From positions 2,108,001 through 2,172,000 of the forward strand of contig JACDQD010000103.1 of assembly GCA_019843655.1 (NCBI GenBank): a stretch of 64,000 bases of DNA. The letters run 5' to 3'. The position numbers were made by a program, and so were the translations under genes. Every line of letters starts with the position of its first letter. The stretch's first letter is position 1. The stretch is from Lethocerus indicus. Lineage: Eukaryota; Arthropoda; Insecta; Hemiptera; Belostomatidae. The notes under the pieces were generated by a model. It was not told the DNA's origin. It saw only the letters and a list, made by a program, of their open reading frames with translations, and searched no databases. Shown here piece after piece: positions 27,420 through 36,716 of this stretch.

Positions 27420-27720
27420 CCGATTAATAGAGACGGGGTTCGATGCCGTCCTTATTAATGGCCGGGTTCGGCGGTTGGGCGCCGGGCTCCGATCGACGTC
27501 TCTGCCGTAAAACGCGTCCCGACGTGCCTGGCCCCCTGGCATGCCCGCCCCCGCCCGTACACTAATTCACCGCTAACGGTCGCCCAGTCCGGGCCTCTGA
27601 CGCCATTACGCGGCCGCCGGGCCTTATCCCCACCCGGGACATTCTTGGCATGTAATGGGCCAAGAATGAATTCCTGGGCTCGGGCCACTAGTTAAATTGT
27701 TAGCGCCGGCCCTCTAAGAT
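27420..27720. other. GC-rich CpG-containing patch
   Basis: Strongly GC-rich with many CpG steps and NotI-type GCGGCCGC at about 27611. Frames open on the minus strand give Arg/Gly/Ala-rich peptides without a domain. It could be a CpG-rich regulatory region; I see no exon border. Confidence 0.4.
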
Positions 27721-28935
27721 TGTGCATACTTTCATTCCTAACGCTGTACCCATTATTCACTCTTCCGACGTACTGCATTTTCCCTTCCCCTATATTTTAT
27801 GTCCTGGCGATAGATATATCTTATAATTTAAATGATGGGTTTTATCAGAATTCCACTCGTTTTAAGTGGTTTAGGCATATTTTCATTAATGGAATAAATT
27901 CCCCTTTTCTTACTTTCGGATATTTCCGAATTCCGAAAAATATAATAAGCTGGGTTGGAATAATCTGCTTACTAGACGGCTAATGAACAACCTATTTTCA
28001 AGACTACTATCATATCTGCACATCTCCAGTCACCTTTTTACATTTTTGTCTACGTTATTACAAGTTGTTTTTGTAATAGGAATAATTATTTTGGAGCCAG
28101 ATTATCAATTTTTCATTAACGTATTAACGGATGTAACTTGGTATTCGCGGTTTAAAAAAACAGCAAAAAGAAGACTCTCTTACAGAGGAAGCGAAAATAC
28201 CTGGCGCTCAATGTCGGTCGGTCGTCGGCCTTGGCCCCCACGGTATTTCGCGGCTCAACGACTAGAATGTCGGTTTATTCTGGCCCGTCATTGAACTTTG
28301 TCACTATGAAAAGAAAAAATCTGGAAAGAAGAAAATAACATTGGACTTGTTAATGACATCCGTGATTCAGAGATGTGTGAAAGATCCCATCGCATTGACT
28401 GTCGTCGATATGCACTTCTACAGGCAATATCGTTCAGTTTTAAATTCGGTTAATTTAGTATTATGGCAAGAGTACTGTTGTATCACATTATTTTTCGTTT
28501 AAAAATTCTCAAAAAAAAGTGCCTCATTTCTTAGGGCGATGAAAAAATCGTCGAAATATTTTTTCGATAATAATTATTATCATATAGTTGTATTAATTGA
28601 ATTGTCATTCGTACAGTTAGTCCAAACGGACGGTCAGGTAGGGGACCGAGACGGAGATAGGAAAGCCGGGAGATAGAGCCTAATGGAAAATCAATGCCGT
28701 GTAATATTCTTTCGTTTCGAACTCCCTACTCTCCTTAAATACTTCCCGCGCTCGTCTCCGAAGGCTTCTCGTTTATCAGCGCGTCCCCGATAAGTCGCCG
28801 ACGTTCTGAATCGTTATATCCGCGAGTCGGGCACCGAATTTGTCCCCGACCGCCTAATGATTCCGTCCCCTTCGGCCCCTCTACATCTTCTCGAAATGTA
28901 ATCGCGACCCACTTCTCTTCCTTGTATTTTTATTA

Positions 28936-28954
28936 TTTTTTTTTTTTTTTTTTT
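28936..28954 (+). repeat. T homopolymer, 19 bases
   Basis: Nineteen T in a row, with a T-rich lead-in. It could be the tail of a retroposed element on the minus strand, but I see no element body to its right and no target duplication. Confidence 0.85.
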
Positions 28955-29004
28955 GGCGTCGGTCTGCTTGCACTGATTGCACCCAGTCATTAGCGGGAAA
29001 TGTA

Positions 29005-29016
29005 GGGGGGGGGGGG
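29005..29016 (+). repeat. G homopolymer, 12 bases
   Basis: Twelve G in a row, 50 bases after the 19-base T run. Confidence 0.9.
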
Positions 29017-29120
29017 ACGGGTACCGTGCTTGTTTGTGTTGTGTAATTTCCAGAACGGTTTCCCCGCGTTAATCGAGGATTAATTGTCGGTTCGCCCCGT
29101 ATGTCTGCATCCGCGGTAAC

Positions 29121-29163
29121 TGCAGCAAAAAACAGTACCGTATTATTGCAGCAAAAAGCAGTA
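29121..29163 (+). repeat. 17-base direct repeat, two copies
   Basis: TGCAGCAAAAAACAGTA at 29121-29137 recurs at 29147-29163 with one change (A to G). The copies start 26 bases apart. Spacing and near identity suggest local duplication or paired binding sites. Confidence 0.75.
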
Positions 29164-30617
29164 AATTATTGATTCGGCTGTGAGCGTTGAATAATTGCAC
29201 TCGCCGCCGTTCTTCCTATTTAACGTTGCTTCTGGATTTAACTGAACATACCGTTTGTTGTCCTCGTAGAGCATAATTTAACCAGCTGCTACTCACTCAG
29301 TGATCTTCGGATCATACCAATATTTTGGGTTGAGGTGTGAAACATATAATGATGTCACCCTAAATTTAATATTGTTTAATCTGTTTTGCAAATCCGTTTG
29401 CGTAGTTAATGGGATATACACAGGCTTATAAATTTTTTTTTGCAAATAGCGACTGTTTTGTAAACATATTCGCAGCATTTTAGAACGCTCTTTCAATTTC
29501 GGTGACGATTTACATTTTGTATTTTAACAATTACTAGTTTAATAATTACCAAATATCGTATATATATACAATATTGTTATTATACTCGAAGTTACTTTTC
29601 ATACACTGCAGATATATAGCGCTCGTTAATTTTGAATATTTTTTATATAAACATTTCCAGCACGCCCTTACACGCGTCCCCTGTTAGCTGCAATAAATTT
29701 GGCTACAGTATTCCAGGCGTTATTCCGTGCTCCGGGTCCCTGTAATTTATTTCTCAATTTCCGCCAGAAGATAAGAAGAAGAAGTTGAAAATTATCTTAT
29801 GCAGTATTATACGGTCGGGTGTCATCTCTCATAGGGTATTTCTAGAGCCCGTATCTAAGCCCTTCCTTCTCCGCTTCTAAGCTATTTGCATTTATCGTCG
29901 TTTGGCTTGAAAAGTTGACCCGACATTAAAAAAAACCCGTAGTTTTACACGAGTCATTTAATCTTTGGAGTAATGGCGAAGAAGTGATTCAACTGATTTT
30001 AAGAGAACGTAATAAACCGCGCGGCCATTTTCTGCCCGGTCTTGAATATTTCCACGTGCACTCCAACGACGATAGTATTGCTGTCGTTAAGTCAACGACT
30101 TCTAAGTACATATTTAGTTGGCGTATTCAAGAACTTCAAGAACCAGGATATAATGAGCACCCTGGCAGTGACAGTTACGGCCCGATTATTATTCTGTTAT
30201 TTAATTGTACGCCTCAGATTATAAACCCAACCGACAGCCATCAACCTCACACTGGTATAACTTTTTATTGAGGGTATGTCAGAAGGTACGACTCCAGAAA
30301 ACGTTATGAATGGTGGACGGAGAATGTGAAACGTTCTTGTTTGAAAAGAGGTAGTATTTCTTGATCTTATGTCTGGCATTAATTACAGGTCAGCACACAG
30401 TATTCTGAAACGACCACATGCATAAATAAAAACTCAGTTAGATCTCAAAAAAGAAACTTCTAGTTTAGAATGTTTGTTGTCTACTGATAATAAAATTGTC
30501 TTATTTTTTCTAGTTTAACACTCATTGTTTGTGAAATTATGTTGTGTTGTTGTGTGTGAAATCGCTTTAACATTGTAATTATAATTTGAATAGATTAAAG
30601 TTTATAATGTATAAGAG

Positions 30618-30621
<4 letters not shown>

Positions 30622-30667
<46 letters not shown>
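30622..30667. repeat. (TA)n microsatellite, about 46 bases
   Basis: An uninterrupted TA dinucleotide run of about 23 units, ending at ACAT. Confidence 0.97.
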
Positions 30668-30672
<5 letters not shown>

Positions 30673-31355
30673 TTTGTTTAAACGGATGTCGTTCTATATT
30701 TTGAATATTTTAATCTCGGTTCTAGAATCTAGTGGAAACACACTTATCGCTGTAAAAGCGGTTGTGTTTGCCCAGTTAGATATGTGTAAATCTTGTTTGT
30801 ACAACGTTTGGTGGGGACTATGAGAACGTGTTAACTTACTCCATTTTGGTTTTCCATGAATCCGATCTTGTTGCTTAGCATTATATTGTTGGACCACCGA
30901 TAGACGCCTTGGGCACGCAGCGACCGACGGTACTATTTGAATACTCGAATTTATTCTACGGCTTGTTGGACAAGGTTGTTCCGTACTAATTTTAGCTACG
31001 GTATGGATCGATTGTTTTCAATTTGGAAACATCCATTAGGTACACAATTATATACACCGTCGTTAAAGGATAGTTTTAACAACGTTAATAAACTTATTTT
31101 TCAACCCTAACGCTCCTGCAGTTTAGATTACATTATAAGGTAGAGTCGGTTGAAATACCAATTTAAAATTGAAATCTTCAATAAAATGTCTCATATTGGA
31201 AATTATTGTACGTGTTTATTTTACATAATTATTTGGTATCATTTGGAAAGCGTAGGGGTAAAGCGCTGTTTGTCCTTCGGAAACTAATTACCGTCCTACC
31301 ATAAATAGGAACTGCAGTAGGGTCTAATTGGAGTGACTGGCCGTGTGGTCGGCCG

Positions 31356-31372
31356 TCACATGCAGCATGTGA
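31356..31372. repeat. 17-base palindrome
   Basis: TCACATGC and GCATGTGA flank a single A, giving exact 8-base arms. Each arm holds CATG/CATGTG, an E-box-like core. It lies about 200 bases left of the X-box match and may be a dimeric factor site. Confidence 0.5.
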
Positions 31373-31479
31373 TGTGGCAATTGAATTGATTAAAATTGCA
31401 TAATGGTAAATGGTATCATCACATTAACTATCTTATACGCGTATAATAAAGGGCCACCAAGTGTGACTGTTAGGCTTGG

Positions 31480-31740
31480 TAAAACTCGGCCTCCGGCGTT
31501 CGCAGTTTCTAATTAAGAGACAAAGGTTACTCAATATATTACGCGGCTGAATGTAGTACGTTCACGGACACTATTGGCCGTTTCCATAGCGACGCATCAA
31601 AGAGCATAATATACAGCCCGTGTCAAGCGATTGATGATTGAAGGCGGCATTCATCCGGCCGCTTATAGATCGGTTATGCATAATTAAATGTGACGCGTCA
31701 TGAGCCTGTCACGCTTTTCCGTCTATTCCAGCCAGATTGC
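31480..31740. promoter_or_regulatory. possible cis-regulatory block
   Basis: This segment is dense in motifs typical of animal enhancers: TAATTA homeodomain cores, ACAAAGG (TCF/Sox-like) near 31520, an RFX X-box match at 31580-31593, ATGCATAATTAAAT (POU/homeodomain-like) near 31677 and the CRE-like palindrome TGACGCGTCA near 31692. It has no coding signal. Motif matches are short and unproven; only sequence conservation in related species or chromatin data would establish function. Confidence 0.25.
31580..31593 (+). promoter_or_regulatory. RFX X-box match
   Basis: GTTTCCATAGCGAC fits the X-box pattern RYYNYY-N2-RRNRAC at every constrained position. RFX factors use such sites in ciliated sensory neuron genes. 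A match of this looseness also occurs by chance. Confidence 0.3.
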
Positions 31741-32039
31741 CCTGGACCTGACTACTGGAACCATTTTTTAAATCGATGATCCTTGTTGGTATAGTAGTTT
31801 CTTAGAGTAGTTTAGAAACCGTTTAGCGGATTAAAAAAAATTGTAATTATTTATTTATACCTTATCAAATCCTTACTAAAATTCCGCAGTTTTATTCGCT
31901 TGTGACCATAAAGGTTGACTGTACAATAAAAGGAAAGAAGAAAATAACCTACATGGTTTCGTTGTTACATTTTTTGGCCGGTTATCACCGCCCCCGCCAT
32001 TCCAAAATGCATATTTCTCAACTGCCTGGGCTCAGAGAG

Positions 32040-32048
<9 letters not shown>

Positions 32049-32072
<24 letters not shown>
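32049..32072. repeat. (GA)n microsatellite
   Basis: About 12 uninterrupted GA units after an imperfect GAGAGACA lead. It can also serve as a GAGA-factor type site. Confidence 0.95.
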
Positions 32073-32887
32073 CCTCTCGGCGTTCCATGGGAGCAGTCTT
32101 GGGCCGTGTAGTCCCCTGTTGGGAAGGGAGGCCGAATTCCCAAGGGGGACACTGCCGGGAATGCGGGTCCTGCCGGCCTCCCAATCGCCTATCCACCCCT
32201 ACCCGCCACTACGCTTCTGCAAAACTATGCGGCGGCTCTACACTCCAGTAATGTCCAGTTCTTCGAGTTCTGTGGACGGGGGCGATGCCGGATTAGAATA
32301 TTCGGCTTAAAAAGTAAATATTTGTGCCGACAACTCAACAGAGTTTATTATAAAACAATGTTTGCATTGTAAGGATACTCCCGGCATCCGGTGTTTTCAA
32401 CGGATTCTGATTTTACACGCGTCACTTATATTTGAGGCGTCCGGTATCTGTCAGTTGTTTAGCATAACCATTTTTGAATAATGATGATTTAGTTAACATT
32501 CTTCTGCTATTATGAACAGAATCTATAATTCGAAATGGCGTTCTATTTGCCAGTGAAAATATTCATTTCTTCGTTACATATATCTTCATATATTCAGAAG
32601 TATTGCTTTTATAATAAAGTAATTTATAATAGCGCAGCATTCCATTTCTATTATCGCACAAAACTTAGTTGGGTCGCCCAACATACACGATATTATTAAA
32701 AGATGATTGTTGATTAAAATCGAGTTGTATTGCTCAATTCTGACAAAACCGTCTACATTCTAAAGGATTGTCACAGCGTCCGGTTTTGAAGAAAAAAATC
32801 CTTCCGATGTGGCCTGATTTTACCTTTTGTAGGGGAGTAGGGGGCTGTTATCTGTCACGTGTTTAGATAGGGTCTACGGCTTTTCAG

Positions 32888-32956
32888 TCATCTCTCGATA
32901 GCGTCCGTATCTGGGCCGTATCAGACTCCGAACGCCGGTCTCGGCAAATACGCAAG
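32888..32956 (+). CDS. weak 69-base exon candidate
   Basis: The left border is GGCTTTTCAG and the right border is GCAAG followed by GTAAAG. Two of three frames are open through all 69 bases. One of them starts with one carried base, which would accept exon A, but it then ends in phase 2 and so does not restore the phase needed by exon B. The acceptor pyrimidine tract is short and the donor lacks the final GT of GTAAGT. I do not recognise either peptide. I list it because it is the best exon-shaped object between the two stronger candidates. Confidence 0.1.
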
Positions 32957-32994
32957 GTAAAGTACGCCCTTGTAAAAACGAGTTCGCCTTTACG

Positions 32995-33008
32995 CCCCCC
33001 CCCCCCCC
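32995..33008 (+). repeat. C homopolymer, 14 bases
   Basis: Fourteen C in a row, the longest C or G run I counted in the window. Confidence 0.9.
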
Positions 33009-36000
33009 ATGAGTGGTTGGGTCACAGCTCTTGTGTGAGTCACCAGTCCCGTTTCCTGCTTTCGCCTTACCAAAATTCTCCCGGTTTCTATTTTTTGACT
33101 GTCGGCGCTTCCCTCATTTCCGGCGGCGAGATGAAACCGAATGGAATCCGTGATTTCTGGCATGCATCATCTTTCCGACCTATTATTTCTGTTTCTCGCG
33201 GTTCCCAAGGTTCGGCACGTGCTGGCAGCGCGGAGTATGGTAATGGTTAGGCAGTAATTATCTTATGAGTGTACCTCTGTATAAAATAAAAACGCACTAT
33301 CGAGTGTCTAATTGATTTATGAGTTTACAATCATAGACACTGTTGTCTTTGACGTTTACATATTATCGATTAAAGAGTGATCCGGGAAAATTAGCTCGCT
33401 TAAATAAAATCGCCATAAATGGTGCGCCGCCATATGAGGTATCGAGAACATATCATAAATGGGCATACATTAGTGTTTTTTCCTTTTCGCCGCGGCGTCC
33501 CCAGTGGGGCGTGTTACGCGGCCCTATATTTAGGCGGCGCTAACCTTTCGGTCGGGTCTTCTAATTAGCATAAGACGGCGGCGAAGTGAATTCCGCCCGG
33601 GGCGCCAGTCAGGCCCCCCCTTCATCTGGCACCGTTTGGACAACCTAACCGCATATAAATCTATCCCGTCTAAATATACTGGGCTTTCGAGAGTAAAATA
33701 TTTCCTATTTAAGACCCGAAAGGAGAATGGATCCTCTTAAGGTTGTCATAAGTCAAGGATTTATTAAAGTATTTAACACATTTCGTCGGGTTAATATTTA
33801 AAATTATTAATACCTTATACAATTTTCGATCTTCAAACATTGTTTGGAAATATGTTTTTAGTGCATTAAGGCGTCTACTAGAATGGTTTTTTAAGCCAAT
33901 CAAGCTGGATAATTGTATACTGTGATTGATGCCAGCCTTGTACGTAATGGAACGCTGTTTTCAATCGAACATATTAGATGTATTTTTGTTTGTAATTAAT
34001 GTATACATTTGATATGGGCTAGCGTCTTCAAAGGTTCAGCTGTATCAATACTGCTCAACTGCCACGCTGGTTTAACCTTGGCCGTTCCCACGTGGTTTCG
34101 AATCCGACCGGCAGTTTCCTTTCATCTGACGGATTGATAAACCGTTGCCTATTTTTGAAAGTAATCTATTATGGCCCCACTGAAGGGCCATCAAGTTTGG
34201 GATGTGATTTCAGAATAAAATTTCAGTTTTCTGGCGGAAAGCTTCGAATTCTGAATCTGAATCGTAATGTTACTGACCATTGTAACTTCACCTAAAGGCG
34301 CATAGACGCAGAAAACTGTAGTAGATACATTCTTATTTTACAATTATTACTGTCGAATTGCGTGTTACAATAAAGGAAAAAACATCGACTACTGATTTAT
34401 GATAGTCTCTTAAATCACCTACTATTAAGTAAGAATTCTGGTTGGACCATTTCTCCGTAGAGGCTCCGTTGGGCATTTACTCTTTTTAGGAGATGGTAAC
34501 AGACATGGGGCCCACCATAAAAGACTAATGAACCTTTAAATAGCCTATGCGATCTTTCTTGTTACCTCTTGGATATTTTGTATTTGTATCTTGAACATAC
34601 ATGTATATAAAATTTGATCGACCGCTTGCCTCCCCATTTCCCATATTCGCGTCGCAGCTTACCTGAAGAATAAACAATTTCGGGCCGCAGCCATTTCCTG
34701 TTATCGGTAGGCGTGGGGGGTCTGTGTTGCCCTTCTCCCCTTATCTTAACGCCTTCTCGGCTTGGCGCCCCGGCGAATTAAAGCGCCCGTATCCGTCGCG
34801 ACGGCCGCCCAATGTCGGCCGGCCTTATCTCCAAGATTTGTCTTCTCCACACCTCATTTCGTTCGGCTAACCTTCCATGAACCTTTACCTGTTCTCTGAA
34901 ATCCTCTCTATAGTTTGTTCAATTTCTGATAACGCCGTGGAGTTCGTGGGCGGACAACCCTTTATCCAAGGTACAAAACATTGTTGTATTCAACTAAAAA
35001 TTCTAGTATAACTTAACTCTGTAGACTGTTGGCAGGCGGATATTTTTCATGGAAGTAACATTAAATTAATAACATAACAAATTCAGAGTAGCACGCTAAT
35101 CAATTTAGAACATCCCATACCAGTTGATAATATAAATATCCGAATGGCGTCTGTGTAACTGTTTATAAAATTAAAATATAACTCCAATTCTTGTTAAATT
35201 ATTTGTTTCCCTCCAGTGCTCAGCAGCACAGTGAAGTCTATAGTACCTAAGCTAGTTAATTTGCTTTAGGTTTTTGACGAGTCTCGTAACTAAGTTGGTG
35301 TTTAAGTAACGAGTGTTTCTCTCGCCCGTCACTCTAGCCAGTTGGTGTACCTTGGTCGTTTAACATGAATGTCTGCCACTCTGAGCTAATGACTTCTTAA
35401 ATGTAAATTTAAGCGTTTCGGCCTGTCAACCGGCCTCCCAGTTTCCTGGAATAAATAAGCCACACAATGAGACTTCCTCTGTTATTTCATTGTTCTTCTA
35501 ATGTCTCCGAGACAGGCCGTATTTAGCCTTCGTTGACAAGTATGTACTTACCCTTAGTGAAGATTAGTTGTGCCTTATGGCAACTTTCTCCTAAGTGGCA
35601 AAGTGGGAAATTAGATTTGAATTGCACAACTCATTCAGTTTTCGAAGAGTGGTTAACAATTAACTGCGCTGTGAATTCTTCAGTATGAATACTGTTGTAC
35701 CGTAATCGCTGTGGAGAAAAGCAGGTATCGACAAGAATAAGACAAATTCAGTTAGGGGAGACTGAATATTGCAATACTTGTGTCTTACAAACGTGAACCT
35801 AAAAAGAGGGTATAAACAGTTAGGGAGTAAAAAGTCCTAATAATTGCTGTTTAAAATTTATAATATCATAATGACTGTTGTCGTTTTTATTTTGAGATCT
35901 ATTTACGCCACGCGGGACACCTTAATTTTCTGTAATTTTCTGCCGCACCGTGGCCCTAATGTGAATGGAAAATCGCGGCTATTACCGTCGGTTTCCGCCT

Positions 36001-36676
36001 GTTTTATGGCGGCGCGTTTTGCAAAATCGGAATGAAAATCGGCCGCCTGTTATTCATCGGGTATGCAACCCAGTTGCGACCTCCCTCTCCCGGCCGCGAT
36101 GAATAATTCCCCCACCCCCACTCGTATTTTAATTGTCCTCTTGCTATATCGGGAATTTAAATGGCACTTAACGAATCCGCCATAGGCAAGGACCTGTTGA
36201 TGCGTGGCCGGGGGGGGGACCCTCGTCCGCCGGTGTAATGGGACCGCCACGTGAAAGCCGAACGTCCCAGATACCATCTGGAATTGCCGGGTGACACGAA
36301 GGTCGAAAATGCCGGCTATTTCGGTCCGAAGGCGAAGGCTTCTGTTTTGTTGATTAGACCTTGCTGACGTGCGTCCCGCCTACAGCCGACTAAATAATAA
36401 TCTCTATTTTAGTTCAGAATATAACTAATAATAGAATATGGGAGTAGATTCAGTACTCTGCCTTAATATCGTATCTCTTATGCAGTGAATTCGCCCTGTG
36501 AATAAGTAATAATTAAATAAAAAGGAAATAAGTATTAAAATAATCCTGCAGGTTATCGTCAGATTGACACCGCTTCCACATTATGAAAACATTAAGATAC
36601 TATATATTATTATTGTTATTTTTTATATTTATGAATTAGTTTTTGGTTCACTGAAATTACACCTTGTTTGTTTCAG
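33009..36676. other. noncoding stretch before exon B
   Basis: No gene that I can support. It contains GC-rich patches near 33480-33620, 34740-34830 and 36030-36300, between AT-rich stretches. A minus-strand ATG frame with a GTAAGC donor (34694 down to 34663) and a short minus-strand exon candidate (35552-35590) are the only exon-like signals. Confidence 0.4.
35552..35590 (-). CDS. weak 39-base exon candidate on minus strand
   Basis: Read on the minus strand, a pyrimidine-rich tract ending CCACTTAG precedes a 39-base segment that ends AAGG before GTAAGTACA, a good donor. Only the frame with two carried bases is open (ESCHKAQLIFTK). I do not recognise it. It lies on the strand opposite to the nearby + strand exon B, so it would have to belong to another gene nested in or near the intron. 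A decoy splice pair is the likelier explanation. Confidence 0.12.
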
Positions 36677-36716
36677 GTCAATAACATAGAAGAGGCAGGA
36701 TATCGTAACTCTCCCG
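36677..36716 (+). CDS. candidate 40-base internal exon B, unknown gene
   Basis: A tract CCTTGTTTGTTTCAG forms the acceptor and CCCG followed by GTAAGTAAA the donor, both close to consensus. Only one frame is open, starting in phase 0 and ending in phase 1: VNNIEEAGYRNSP plus one base. I do not recognise the peptide. Its size and style resemble exon A, 24.5 kb upstream, and the two may belong to one long gene. They cannot be directly adjacent, since exon A ends in phase 2 and that frame of exon B has an early TAG. The open frame at 39908 continues exon B in the right phase and reaches a stop. As with exon A, the case rests on splice-site quality; transcript data would settle it. Confidence 0.42.

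Larger units (their letters stand above)
20202..32887. other. presumed intron or intergenic DNA
   Basis: I find no gene with solid support here. GC-rich patches occur at about 20230-20620 and 27420-27720, and Pro/Arg-rich shadow frames fill them. The rest is AT-rich with microsatellites at 20897, 25275, 30622 and 32049, a T run and G run near 29 kb, a short direct repeat pair at 29121-29163 and a possible regulatory block near 31.5 kb. Donor-like GTAAG strings, for example at 21771, lack a good acceptor. Confidence 0.4.

Noticed and set aside
28936..29020. T19 run as the tail of a retroposon
   Set aside because: I could find no element body, reverse transcriptase frame or target-site duplication around it.
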